In this document: positions 44,133 through 55,100 of the stretch, in pieces | Layout of the letters: each line of letters begins with the position of its first letter | Numbering within the stretch: position 1 is the stretch's first letter | Source: Streptomyces sp. NBC_01669 | Lineage (GTDB): Bacteria; Actinomycetota; Actinomycetes; Streptomycetales; Streptomycetaceae | Assembly (NCBI RefSeq): GCF_026339735.1 | Contig: NZ_JAPEQG010000001.1 | Location: 8,865,001-8,929,000, forward strand | Length of the DNA: 64,000 nt | Direction of reading: 5' to 3' | The notes under the pieces: model-generated | The model's input: only the letters and a program-made list of their open reading frames with translations | The model's database searches: none | Told to the model about the DNA's origin: nothing | Program-made: the position numbers and the translations under genes

Positions 44133-44510
44133 TCAACCATTCCGTCCTTCTCATCCTTTTGGCCCGCATCAGGTCCATGCTCGGGGGTGGTCCTGGGCGG
44201 ATCGTGGTAGCGAGTGTGACACTCCGGCGAGGCCCCTTGGGATTCGCCGAAGCGCACAACTCATAGGGGTACCGGTAGTTGGACTGCGCAGAACGACCGA
44301 CTCGCCGGGATGACCGAATATCCAGTGAGTGAAGGGGTTGCGAGCTGCTTTCGGTTTACTGAGTCGAGGTGAGTGGTGGCGAGCGGGAGTGAGTCCTGGT
44401 GGTGCATTCACAGGGGTGGGAACGGGGGTTGTGGGGTCGAATGGGTGACCTTGGTGGCTGTTGCTCGTTGGGTCGGGTGGCAGGTATCCGACCGTGAGGG
44501 GGGTGGTGTG
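44133..44510. other. Intergenic region
   Basis: It separates the divergent deacetylase gene and the TnpB-related remnant. It should contain the deacetylase promoter and perhaps the left end of the element; no clear repeat was seen. Confidence 0.35.
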
Positions 44511-45207
44511 GTGGGTGGTCTGCGGAAGCTGACGGCCTCCTTCGTGGTGCCCGCGCCTGCCGGGGTGGCGATCCGCGACCGTCTCAAGCGCCTCACGTCC
44601 CAGGACGAGATGGTGCTGCGTGCGGTCGGTGCGCACCAGGGTGCGTTGGCTTCGCGTGATCTCAAGGCCCGCTGTGCGGATGGTCTGGGGCACGGTGCGG
44701 ACACCTGGGCGGCGCGTAAGCGGGAGCTGACGGCACGGTCGTCGTCGCGGATCGCGGGTGCGATCACCAAGGCCACGCACGATCAGTGGGCGCTCGCGCG
44801 CCGTTGCCAGGCAGCGCACATGAAGACGCTGGAGGCCGGGATCGGGGGGAACCCCCACCCCCCACCGAACGATGTCCCGTCACGATGCCGCCGGTATCGC
44901 GATCGGACGACGCGCCCTTGGACACCCGGTCTGGGATGGGGTATCCCCTGCTCGAACGGAGTTGAGAGCTTGGGGAAGGACGGCACCGCCCCCACACGAC
45001 CGGAGTGATCGTGCGGGGCATCGGACCGTCCAGGCCGGACCAGGTGACCGGGGGCGTGAGGGAACCCGCCCACCGACAACGGACCGGCCCCCTGGAGGAC
45101 CGTCGCCGAGCGGGACGCGAAAGCGGGAACCCAGTGCATCCAACACCGTTCGGGATGCGCGCAGTACGCAGCGGTGGGTCCAGGACTCACTTACGCACAC
45201 TGGTTAG
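44511..45207 (+). pseudogene. TnpB-related (IS605 accessory) gene with central deletion
   Basis: The first 110 codons (LRKLTASFVVPAPAGVAIRD, DEMVLRAVGAHQGALASRDL, ITKATHDQWALARRCQAAHM) match the N-terminus of the long TnpB-related proteins common in Streptomyces. At about 44855-44872 the frame changes and continues with DAAGIAIGRRALGHPVWD, which is C-terminal sequence of the same family. The RuvC centre is deleted, so no nuclease can be made. Confidence 0.72.
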
Positions 45208-45422
45208 GAACGGTTCGTCGGAATGACCGCGGGTTGGGCAGTGCGTCAGGCCGTTGTGCGTCGTCCGTGTTCGGACTGCCCCGGGCGATAGCTTATTGGT
45301 GTGCCGTGGTGTGGGCCGCCGCGAGTGGGAAGAGGCTGCGGCGGGCCTTCGATGAGCTCGGAGCCCGCGCTGGGCCGGACCGGTCGCGGCGAGTGATCGA
45401 CTGAGTCTGCACGTGCCCGTGC

Positions 45423-46898
45423 TCAGGGGAGTCCTGTCGCCAGAACCACGCGCTCCAGATGGTAGTAGTGGGCCACGCATGAGGCGGGCCACGGCTTGCG
45501 CCCGTCGTCACCGAACGGTTCGGTCATTTTGCTGATGGGCAGTCGTGTGTAGGGGAGTACATTCGCGCCCGTCGCGGACTGGCTGCGCAACCAGTGATCC
45601 TGGTGGTCCCATTTCCGAGCGCGTACCGCCATGTCGGCGTCGAGGTGCACGAGCGAGACCGCAAGCGCGAGGCAGACGAGGGCGTACACGGATGCGGCGG
45701 CGGCCTTCGGCGGCCCGGTGGGGCGCCCGCTTTCTCTCCACGCGCGGCCGAGGAGTGTGCCCACGAGGACAAGCAGCAGGATGTAGAGCAGCAGGTAGTC
45801 GTTCCAGAGTCGTGTGGACGTCATGACGCTCGGCCCGAAGACCGGGTAGGCGATGACCGTGCACAGGTAGCCGGAGACGAGGAGGGCGCAGACGCCGGTC
45901 CGGGCGAGCAGCATCCCGCATCTCATCGGGGGAAGGCGGCCTTCGTGCTGCCGGGTCAGCAGACTCAGGAGCAGTCCGGCCACGAAGGCCCCCAGGTACT
46001 GCCATGTCGTGAGAAGGACGGCTGCGTTGTGCGCGAAACCGCGCAGCGAAGCGAGGAGCGATTCGGGAGTGAGTATCGACGCGGCATCGTGACGTTCACG
46101 CCGATGTCGTGAGCCCGGAGAACTGAGGAGGATCAGGCTTCCGATGACGATTCCAGTGATCCCGGCGGCGCACCAGCCGCGGAAGAAGGTACGTCGCTCC
46201 TGCGGGAAGATCCGGCCGCTGATCAGCAGCAAACAGCTCAGTACAACCACACCGACGACACAGGTCTCCTCCGACAGAGTGCCCAGAAGGAACCCCGCCA
46301 CGAAGACCGTGATCAGGGCGAAACCTCTGCCCCCTCGTGATGCGGCCCGCAGGAGAGGAAGGGCCGCTGCGCAGGCGAACACGGGCGGCAGGGTGTGCGA
46401 GACGGACGCGGCCGGCCAGTAGAACGTCTTGTAGGTGTTGGGGGACCCGAACAAGAACATCGCCGTCACCATCGATGCCAGCAGGAGGGGGACCCCTCGT
46501 GGCACCGTCATCCCTGCCCTGGGCAGAGCGCCGGCGACCACGGCCCAGAGGAGCCCGAGCATCAACACACCGCTGATCAGGCCGAACCATTGTTGTCCAG
46601 CGACACCGAACCGCGCATAGCACCAGACCAGCACAGCGTTCATGACGCGCCCATTGTCCAGGTAGTAGAACTTCCCGACGATCGCGGACAGCCCCCCGTC
46701 ACGCACGACGGGCAGAAAGCACCAGTCATCACCGGACGGACGCACCCAACGGCCGAACCAGGCCGCGGCCGCCAGCAGAGCGATGGGGAGAATCGAGAGC
46801 GAACCGACCCACAGAGATGTCCACCACCGAGCTGTCCTGCGGTCCGGAACACCGTCCCTCCGTCCCTCCTGAACGGATTCACCTGGGGGACGTTTCAC
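45423..46898 (-). CDS. DUF6056-type polytopic membrane protein (GT-C-like), copy 1
   Basis: The 491-residue protein has about 10-12 membrane helices and a short loop after helix 1 with RPSGDDWCFLPVVRDGG near residue 56, the acidic-pair arrangement seen in GT-C glycosyltransferases. Other family marks are SPNTYKTFYWPAASVSHTLP and TLSEETCVVG. The GTG at 46898 was chosen because AAAGGA is 9 bp upstream; longer readings add a tail absent from copy 2. It is divergent from the GT2-GtrA gene and paralogous to 48958-50457. It probably transfers a sugar from a polyprenyl-phosphate donor to an envelope polymer. Confidence 0.83.
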   Translation of the reverse strand: MKRPPGESVQEGRRDGVPDRRTARWWTSLWVGSLSILPIALLAAAAWFGRWVRPSGDDWCFLPVVRDGGLSAIVGKFYYLDNGRVMNAVLVWCYARFGVAGQQWFGLISGVLMLGLLWAVVAGALPRAGMTVPRGVPLLLASMVTAMFLFGSPNTYKTFYWPAASVSHTLPPVFACAAALPLLRAASRGGRGFALITVFVAGFLLGTLSEETCVVGVVVLSCLLLISGRIFPQERRTFFRGWCAAGITGIVIGSLILLSSPGSRHRRERHDAASILTPESLLASLRGFAHNAAVLLTTWQYLGAFVAGLLLSLLTRQHEGRLPPMRCGMLLARTGVCALLVSGYLCTVIAYPVFGPSVMTSTRLWNDYLLLYILLLVLVGTLLGRAWRESGRPTGPPKAAAASVYALVCLALAVSLVHLDADMAVRARKWDHQDHWLRSQSATGANVLPYTRLPISKMTEPFGDDGRKPWPASCVAHYYHLERVVLATGLP

Positions 46899-47481
46899 GA
46901 CCAGTGTTCCTTTCGCTCGGGCTCGACACCGCGCTGCGGCCCTCGCGTCCGGTCCCGCCCACAGGCTGACGCAGTCGGAACCAGTGCGCTCCGGCGTGTC
47001 GCAGCCCTCGGGGAGCCGAACCCGGTAGGAATCGCCGGCCCCCACAGCCCACGCCCCTCGCTGTCCGGCCGGGCACAGCAGTTCACCGACAGCGATCAGG
47101 GCAACCAGGGCCGGACAGTCCCGAACCATCCCAGAAGATGGCCAAGTGCCACACAGTTCAGCAGAACATGAGCGCACGTGCCGTTGATCAGAGCCGAGTC
47201 TGCACAACTCTCTGTTCGAAGAACACTGCAACGCAGCAGGGAGGAATCAGGAGTCGGCCGGTCAGGCGCATCGCCAAGGACCGTTCGGACAGCGGCGGGA
47301 CGGATGCTTCACCCATTCGGTGCCATCCCGTGGCGTGATTCGGCCGGAAGGCATCGCTTAGAACGATGGGACCTGCAAAATTCCTTTGACGACGCCTCGG
47401 GCCGAGACGCGTCAAGAGGGCACAGACGCATGCTCCGAGATGCACTCCGAGATGCCGTGACCACATCTCCCAGGGATCCGA
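46899..47481. other. Divergent promoter region of Gtr-like cluster
   Basis: About 580 bp between the divergent copy-1 gene and the GT2-GtrA gene. No supported ORF or strong repeat was seen. It must hold promoters for both directions. Confidence 0.4.
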
Positions 47482-48897
47482 ATGACAGAGTGCCAGGTTT
47501 CGATCGTAGTTCCCTGTTTCAATGAGGACGAGGTGATCGAGCGATTTCACGAAACACTGGTTGTCGTCCTCGAAACGACTCGACGCAGCTTCGAAGTCTG
47601 TTACGTCGACGACGGCAGCCGGGACGCGACCAGGGAGCAGCTGCGCGCCATCGCCGCCGCGGATCCGCGGGTTCGCTACACCTCCTTCAGCCGGAATTTC
47701 GGCAAGGAGGCCGCGATGCTTGCGGGATTGCGTATGTCCCGGGGTGACGCCGTGATTCTCATGGACGCCGACCTTCAGCATCCGCCCTCACTCGTTCCCC
47801 GGATACTGGAGCTGCGACAGCACGGCTACGATCAGGTCGTCGCGCGTCGGGACCGTTCGGGGGATGGCATGCTGCGCAGCGTCGTCAGCACGGCCTACTA
47901 CCGTGCGATGGGGCGTTGCATGGATGTCGACATCACCGACGGAGAGGGAGACTTCCGGCTGCTGTCCCGTCCTGCCGTCGAAGCGGTGCTCGCCCTGCCC
48001 GAAGCCAACCGGTTCTCCAAGGGAATCTTCTCCTGGATCGGCTTCGACACCGTCAGCTTCACCTACCACAACGTCAGCCGCGCCGCCGGCACCTCGAAAT
48101 GGGGCGGAAGACGCCTGCTCAACTACGGAATCGACGGACTGATCTCCTTCAACAGCCGACCGTTGCGTCTGGCTGTCTACATCGGTCTCACGCTCTTCTC
48201 CGCAGCGTTGGCGTACGCGCTATGGATCGTCATCGGCGTTGCCCTGCACGGTGTGCGCGTCCCCGGATTCGCCACCTTGCTGACCGCTGTCGTAGCACTC
48301 GGCGGGGTGCAGCTGGCCACGCTCGGCATTATCGGTGAATACGTCGGGCGCATCTACTTCGAAACGAAGCACCGGCCGCCCTACGTGGTGCGCGAGACGG
48401 AGGTAAGCGTGCGGCAGGAGCACCACATCGTTGCCGACCTTCATCCGCCTGAAATGCCGTCAGCGACGGATGCGGGAGCCTCCGCGATCGGATCGTCCAA
48501 GGGGCGCACCCTGCGCCAGTTCTTCGTCTTCGCGTCGATCGGAATCGTCAATACGGCGGTCTATCTGGCGGTGTACGCCTCCCTGAACCGATGGATCCCC
48601 TATCTGATCGCCCACGTCATCGGTTTCGCCGTCAGTATCGTTGGGTCGTTCTTCCTCAATACGTACATCACCTGTCGTACGAAACCGACGTGGCACGGAT
48701 TCTTCCGGTATCCCGTCTCGAGCCTCGTCAACCTCGTACTCACCGGCGCTCTCCTCTTTGCCGGTGTAAATGCCCTGGGCATGGGCAAGAACGTCGCCGC
48801 CGTGGCGGCAGGACTCCTTGCCACCCCGCTCTCGTTCCTGCTCGCCCGATGGGCCATCAACTCCGGCGCTGCCCTCACCCAGCAACGTGCCCGCTGA
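47482..48897 (+). CDS. GT2 polyprenyl-phosphate glycosyltransferase fused to GtrA flippase domain
   Basis: The 471-residue protein combines two usually separate proteins. Residues 1-310 are a GtrB-type GT2: VSIVVPCFNEDE, DDGSRD near 42, DADLQHPP near 94, GDFRLLSRPAVEAV, and two membrane helices at about 230-295. Residues 335-465 are a GtrA-like four-helix domain (LRQFFVFASIGIVNTAVYLA, GFAVSIVGSFFLNTYIT). It should load a sugar onto undecaprenyl phosphate and help flip it outward. AGGGA precedes the ATG. A DUF6056 gene follows after 60 bp in the same direction, so they form an operon. Confidence 0.9.
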   Translation: MTECQVSIVVPCFNEDEVIERFHETLVVVLETTRRSFEVCYVDDGSRDATREQLRAIAAADPRVRYTSFSRNFGKEAAMLAGLRMSRGDAVILMDADLQHPPSLVPRILELRQHGYDQVVARRDRSGDGMLRSVVSTAYYRAMGRCMDVDITDGEGDFRLLSRPAVEAVLALPEANRFSKGIFSWIGFDTVSFTYHNVSRAAGTSKWGGRRLLNYGIDGLISFNSRPLRLAVYIGLTLFSAALAYALWIVIGVALHGVRVPGFATLLTAVVALGGVQLATLGIIGEYVGRIYFETKHRPPYVVRETEVSVRQEHHIVADLHPPEMPSATDAGASAIGSSKGRTLRQFFVFASIGIVNTAVYLAVYASLNRWIPYLIAHVIGFAVSIVGSFFLNTYITCRTKPTWHGFFRYPVSSLVNLVLTGALLFAGVNALGMGKNVAAVAAGLLATPLSFLLARWAINSGAALTQQRAR

Positions 48898-48957
48898 TCG
48901 GGAACCCGCGTCGGCCGGACCCGAACGGCGCCTCCATCATGAAGGGCACCAGGACAC

Positions 48958-50457
48958 ATGACCACAGGCGAATCGAAGGCCCCTGACCTCTCCCACCCGG
49001 AAGACGGATCCGGTACGGGGAGCAACAAGTGGCTCGCGTCACGGTGGACGACGGTCTGGACCACCGTTCTCGTACTGCTGCCACTCGGCCTTCTGGGCGC
49101 GGCGGTCTGGATCGGCCGCCTGGTCCGTCCGGGAGCGGACGACTGGTGCTTCCTCCCGGTAGTCCGGGACGACGGCGCATCCGGTCTGATCGACAAGTTC
49201 TACTTCCAGGACAACGGACGTGTCGCCAACGCACTGCTCGTCGTCGCCTACGCCGCGTTCGGGGTCCCGGGCCACAGGTGGTTCGCACTGAGCACCGGCA
49301 TTCTCGTCCTGGGCATTCTCTGGGCAGTGACCGCCGCAGTGCTCCGCAGCACCGGGATGCGTGCGCCCCGTGCGATCCCGCCGCTGGTGGCGGCGCTGAT
49401 GACAGTGGTCTTCCTTTTCGCCACGCAGAACACCTACAAGACGTTCTACTGGCCGGCCTCCTCGGTCTCGCACACCCTCGCGCCAGTTCTGGCCGCCGGC
49501 TCCGTCATCCCGCTGCTACGCGCGCGCACCCGCAAGGGCCACGTCTTCGCCCTCGGTACCGCACTCGTGGCCGGTGTCTTCATCGGCACACTGTCGGAGG
49601 AGACGGCGGTCGTGGTGTTCGTCGTCCTCGCCCTCGCCTTGCTGACGAGTTACTGGGCCTTGCCGGGCCCCGGCCGGACTCTGGTCCGCTCGTGGTGCGC
49701 CGTCGCCTTCGTCGGTACCGCGATCGGAACCGTCATCCTCTACACGTCGCCCGGCGCGCGCACCAGGCGCCAGCGGTTCGACGCCGATGCCACGTCAATG
49801 TTCAGCCCGGACACGCTCATGACATGTCTGCGCGCGTTTATGGACATCCTGGGGACAATCCTGTCGACGTGGCAGTACGCCGGGGCCTTCGCGGCCGGCC
49901 TCCTCCTGGGACTGCTGGTGCGCGGAGACGGCCCGCGGACGCAGGGGCTCCTATGGAGGCGCCCTCTCATTCCGGTCGTGGTCGGGGTAGTCGCGTTCCT
50001 GCTCTCCGGATATCTCTGCACTGTCGTCGCCCATCCGGCATTCGGCGCGAGCGTGGCCACCGCCTCTCGCACCTGGAACGACTATCTGCTGCTCTACGTC
50101 ATGCTCCTGGTCACCGTCGGTGCCATGCTGGGCCGCGTCCTGCGCACACGCCAGTGGTTGCCCGGCCTCGCGATGGCGGCCGCGGCGGCGGTCTGCGTCA
50201 TGGCATGCGTCGGACTTGCCGTCCCTCTGGCCCACCTGGAGCGGAAGATGGAGGTGCGGGCCCAGCACTGGGACCGCCAGGACCGGTGGCTGCGCACCCA
50301 CGCGGCACACGGCGACCAGGTGCTGCCCTACACGCCGGTGTCGGTCAGTGGACTGGGCGAACCGTTCGGCCGGCACGGTCAGAAGCCGTGGCCAGCCAAG
50401 TGCGTTGCCCAGTGGTACCACCTCAAGCGCATCACCTACTCACCTCGGTTTCCCTGA
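48958..50457 (+). CDS. DUF6056-type polytopic membrane protein (GT-C-like), copy 2
   Basis: The 499-residue protein has a cytoplasmic N-terminal tail of about 30 residues, 10-12 membrane helices, and the loop RPGADDWCFLPVVRDDG near residue 60. The signatures TQNTYKTFYWPASSVSHTLA and TLSEETAVVV and the end PWPAKCVAQWYHLKRI are shared with copy 1. It follows the GT2-GtrA gene in one operon, so it probably takes the flipped lipid-linked sugar and adds it to an extracellular acceptor. The AGGACACATG context gives a weak ribosome binding site. Confidence 0.85.
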   Translation: MTTGESKAPDLSHPEDGSGTGSNKWLASRWTTVWTTVLVLLPLGLLGAAVWIGRLVRPGADDWCFLPVVRDDGASGLIDKFYFQDNGRVANALLVVAYAAFGVPGHRWFALSTGILVLGILWAVTAAVLRSTGMRAPRAIPPLVAALMTVVFLFATQNTYKTFYWPASSVSHTLAPVLAAGSVIPLLRARTRKGHVFALGTALVAGVFIGTLSEETAVVVFVVLALALLTSYWALPGPGRTLVRSWCAVAFVGTAIGTVILYTSPGARTRRQRFDADATSMFSPDTLMTCLRAFMDILGTILSTWQYAGAFAAGLLLGLLVRGDGPRTQGLLWRRPLIPVVVGVVAFLLSGYLCTVVAHPAFGASVATASRTWNDYLLLYVMLLVTVGAMLGRVLRTRQWLPGLAMAAAAAVCVMACVGLAVPLAHLERKMEVRAQHWDRQDRWLRTHAAHGDQVLPYTPVSVSGLGEPFGRHGQKPWPAKCVAQWYHLKRITYSPRFP

Positions 50458-50639
50458 GCGCAGCCAGGCCATCCGATGGCACCGATGGACTGAGGGTTGT
50501 GGCTTCACCCGGGCCACATGGACGACCGTAACCATCTCGGCCGACGCATCGTGATCGTTTCCGGTACGAGAGCACCCGGGCCGCGGCGCGGGGCCGTGGG
50601 GGAGGGCCCGCGGCGCCGGCGAGCGCCTGCGGCGGCGGA

Positions 50640-50815
50640 CAGCTCTGTGGCTCTCCGATCTTCACGAAGCCGGTGTCGTCGATGATCAGTACGCCGTTAT
50701 CCGTGCCGAGGGGCTCGGTGACGTAGGCGTGCAGGCCGTCGCGGACCTTGTCGGCATTCCGGCGGCTCCAGGGGAGTTCGGCCCGTCGCTCGACCGGCGC
50801 GGGCAGAGCACGCGG
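50640..50815 (-). pseudogene. IS701-family transposase fragment
   Basis: About 60 codons (NADKVRDGLHAYVTEPLGTD, then GVLIIDDTGFVKIGE) match the region around the first catalytic Asp of IS701 transposases (usually VVDETGFLKKG). Nothing more of the gene remains. Confidence 0.72.
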
Positions 50816-50898
50816 AGCGCACATCCCACTAACGAGTTCCCCCGCGATTGATCGGGTCGGGGCCGTGACACGACGAGGGCCGCACGGGTTCTTCGAGT

Positions 50899-51872
50899 GT
50901 GATCAAGAAGTGGGCCCGCGCGGCCTTGTCTCATCCTGCCTTCTGCGGCGTGAGCCGCCAACACTTCGGCGAGTTGCTCGACGAACTCGAACCTTGGTGG
51001 GAATCACGGTGCGAGAGCGGGCGTCACGACCGGCGCGGACACGGCCGTCGCCGTCGGGCCGGGGCGGGACCGAGGTACGAACTCGCCTTCCGCGACCGGC
51101 TGGTGATCACGTTGGCCTACCTGCGTACCGGCCTGCCCCCAGGATGCCCTCGCCGTGGTCTACGGCGTCGGCTCCTCGACCATCGGGCGGGGCGATCGGC
51201 GAGGTCAGGCCCCTGCAAACGGCCCGCGGCTTCGCCGTCCCCGACCGGCCCGGCCTGCGCCTGTGCACGCTGGAGGACGTGTTTGCCTACGCCGAGAGCG
51301 TCGAGCTGCGGCTCGACGGGGCCGAGACCCAGGTCCGCCGTCCGAAGACCGGCCGCCCCGGGCGCCGGGCGTTCGTCTCGGGCAAACGCAGGCAGAACAC
51401 CATCAAGACCACCACGTTCAGCGACGGTCAGGGCCGCCTGCTCTACTCCGGGGCGGAACGGCCCGGCCGGATGCACGACCGGATCGCTGTTCGCACCGAG
51501 GGCATCGCCGAGCAGTTCCGGACCCGTCCCGGCGTCAGGGCGAAGGTCGACTCCGGCTACCTGGGCCTGGCCTAGGAGTTCCCCCGCCAGGTCATCGCGC
51601 CGCCGATGAAACCGCAGGAGGACGCCTGCGATGGCGACAACTATTCGTGGCGCGAGGCGAGGCGACGGCAGTCCTCGGCCCGGATCTGCGTCGAGCACAC
51701 CAACGCCGAACTCCGGCAGTGGGCCCCGATGAGACGCTTCACCGGACGCCGCGAGACCTTCCCCGAGACCCAGCGGGCCATCGCCGCCCTGATCTCCGAC
51801 CGTGCCGCCAAGAGGCCCACCCTCCGCGCGCACAGCACCGCACTCGTCCTCGCCCGCGACGCCGCCTGCTGA
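50899..51872 (+). pseudogene. IS5-type (DDE_4) transposase, degenerate
   Basis: The full gene length survives in pieces: LSHPAFCGVSRQHFGELLDE (frame one), ALAVVYGVGSSTIGR (frame two), then VRPLQTARGFAVPDRPGLRL, KRRQNTIKTTTFSDGQGRLL and RMHDRIAVRTEGIAEQFRT in frame three. A TAG follows YLGLA (51573), and RICVEHTNAELRQWAPMRRF and TGRRETFPETQRAIAALISD continue downstream. At least two frameshifts and one nonsense codon make it inactive. Confidence 0.82.
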
Positions 51873-52034
51873 TCACCCGCCAGCCGAACCGCCAGACCAG
51901 CACGCCCCGAACTCAATCGCGGGTGAGGTCGTTAGCTAACTCGAGGATCAGCAGCCACGGTTGGCACTGACGGACCGACCGTGCACAACCGTTGACAGGT
52001 GGCTCGGCCACTACATAGCCTCACGGTGACGTAT

Positions 52035-52046
52035 TGATACGTTTCA
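52035..52046. promoter_or_regulatory. LacI-like operator candidate upstream of GH78 gene
   Basis: TGATACGTTTCA is one base from the perfect palindrome TGAAACGTTTCA seen at many LacI-family sugar operators. It lies 123 bp before the rhamnosidase start in an AT-richer stretch. Confidence 0.45.
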
Positions 52047-52169
52047 AAGGGTGTGCCCGCAGTCACCCGTTGGTCACCTCGCCTTGTAGCGGGGACCTTT
52101 TGCGCGCCGGCAGGGGCACTCGATCGCACGTGCATTGAAATGTTCAAACCTTTCGAATGGAGGCGCGTC

Positions 52170-55100
52170 ATGAGATTGCCGCTGGCAACCTGCAGACGGT
52201 TCGGCCTGTTCGTTCTCACATGGGGACTCGCGTTCAGCGCGGCGCCCCAGGCGTTCGCCGCCGGGCCCGTCCGAAATCACGCGCCGACCGCGCCAGTCGG
52301 ACTCACCGTCAACGACCGGGTCGACCCCCTCGCCGTGGACGGCGCACCGCAGTTCGGCTGGCTTCCTCAGGACATCGACAGCGGTGAGACCCAGTCGGCC
52401 TACCAGGTCGTCGTCCGCGACGGGGACGGCACCGAGCTCTGGAACAGCGGCAAGGTGTCCAGCTCGGCGCAGAGCTGGACACCTTACGGCGGATCGGCCC
52501 TCAAGGCGGGAACCTCCTACACCTGGCGGGTACGCACCTGGGACCACGCGGGCGCCGAGTCGGCGTTCTCCGACCCCGCTTCCTTCGGCGCCGGCCTCGG
52601 GGACGACGGCTGGTCCGGGGCGCAGTGGATCCGCCGCCCCGCGACCGGCAACGATGCCACCAACGAATGGACCGCTGCCCGCAAGATCATGACTGTCTCG
52701 AGCGGCAGCCCGGTGACCGACGCGCGCGTGTATGTGGCCTCCATGGGGGACTGGGAGGTGAACGCCGGCGGACACGTGGTGCAGCGCAGCTCCTCCTACG
52801 AGTACGCGGGCGAGGGGTACTACGACGTCTCGAAGCTCGACGGGATCACGGCGGGCCAGAAGCTGCCCGTCGGCGTTGTCACGCACTACTGGAACTGCAA
52901 GTGCCAGGGCCGCGCCAACGGGCCCAGCGGCTCCGAAGGCCCCTCGGGCCTCCTGGTCAAGGTGGTGGTGGACCACAAGGACGGGACGCGGGACCTCATG
53001 GTGTCCGACGGCTCGTGGAAGGTGCACCGCTACGAGCCCCAGAGCGTCGACACCGTCACCTATCGCAACAGCGACTCCGGGGACCGTCTGGAGTACTACG
53101 ACGCGACGAAGGAAATGACGGGCTGGGGCACCGCTCCTTACGACGACAGCAGCTGGCCGGCTGCCACCGCCATCGGCCCGCACCCCCGCCCGAACCCGGC
53201 CAACTGCGCATCATATGAGGGTAGTTCGTCACCCTGCGCCTTCACGCATCTGTCCGCGCTGGAGGCCCACCTGTCACAGAAGGTCGTCCACCCCGTCTCC
53301 CTGCTCCACCTGCCGGACGGCACCGTCTTCGCAGACTTCGGCAAGGTCTACGCCGCCGTTCCCTCGGTGCGTCTGCAGGACGGCGCCGCCGGACGCCAGT
53401 TGACGTTCACCACCAGCTACCGGCGGAACAACAGCACGCTGACCGCGGCCGTCTCGGCCGGCGCCACCACCTTGACCCTGGCCGTCGTCGGCAACGTCCA
53501 CGTCGGTGACCGGATCACCGTCGACGCTCCCGCAGACGGATACGGAGCGGGCGACCCCGAGACGCACACCGTTCAGGCGGTGGACGGCACCACGGTGACC
53601 CTCGACGGCGCACTGCTCAGGGGCCACGCCAAGGGCAGCTGGGTGGAGAACTCCCGCGCGGGTACCTCGAAGCTGGACACGCAGGGCAGCAACATGCACT
53701 TCTACTACACCGAGAAGGACGGCCCGCAAACCGCGCAGCCCTTCACCTACTGGGGCTGGCGCTACCTGCAGATCAGCGACCCGGGCGAGAACCTGACCAC
53801 CGACGACATCAGCGCCGTGGTTCAGAACACTGACGCCGCCCATCCGGCCACCTTCTCCAGCAGTGACGCAACCCTCGACGGCGTCGTCGCGCTGATGCAG
53901 CGCTCCGCGCTCCAGTCGTCGCAGAACGTCTTCCTCGACACCCCAACCCGTGAGAAGGGCCAGTTCCTCGGCGACAGCATCGACGAGTCGTTCGCCACCA
54001 TGTCTTCGTCCGGCGAGCGCAGCCTGACCCGGCAGGCGATCGTCGCCTTCATGAACTCCCAGGCCCGCTACTGGAACAACGGCGCCCTGAACTCCGTCTA
54101 CCCCAACGGTGACGCCAAGCGGGACATCCCCGACTACACCGAGATGTTCCCCGAGTGGGTGCTCCGCTACTACCAGACCACCGGTGACAAGGACCTCCTG
54201 CGCCAGGCCCTGCCGGTGATGAAGAACGTCGCCGACTACATCTGGGGTGCCGTCGACAACCGTGGACTGGTCGCCGACCTGCCCGGCGGCAGCGGCGACT
54301 ACCAGTACGGCATCATCGACTGGCCCGCCCCCATGCGCTACGGCTACGTAACCAAGGGCAACGTCAACCGCACGGTCGTCAACGCGCTCGGCGTGGGCGC
54401 GCTGCGCTCGGTCGCGACGGCGGCCGAGGCACTGGGCGACACCGGCACCCGGACGACGTACGACGACCGGGCCGACCACCTGACCGCGGCCATGCGCGAC
54501 CAGCTGAGGGACCCCGGCACCGGTGCCTGGTCCGACGGCCTGGACGCGGCAGGCTCCCGTATTGATCACTTCGGCGAGCACTCGCAGTCCTTCCCCGTCG
54601 CCTACGGGATCGCGGACCCCTCCGAGTACGCCGCCCTGGGTGACCGCATCTCCGAACTGGGCATGCAGCAGGGCCCGATGACCCTGCGGACGCTGCTCGA
54701 GGCACTGCGGATCACGGACCGCCCGGACACTTTGGTCAAGATCCTGACCGACCCGTCCCACGACGGCCCGGCCCAGGTCCTCTCCGAGGGCGGCAGCTTC
54801 CTGTGGGAGCAGTGGACCCCCGGCTGTTCGACCTCCGACTGCACCGGCACCCAGGTTTCCCAGAGCAGCAGTGAGAGCTTCTCGCACGGCTGGGGAGGTG
54901 CCGGGGTCAACGGCGTCCTCGAGGGCGTCCTCGGCCTGACCGTCACCTCCCCCGGTGCCGAGACGGTGCGCATCACCCCAGCGGACAAGGGCCTGACCGC
55001 TGCGTCCGGAACCCAGTGGACCGAGCGCGGCGAGGTCGGGGTCGACTGGCATCGCACCAGGTTCGGCGTGAACACCAAGGTGGACATCCCGGTGAACGTC

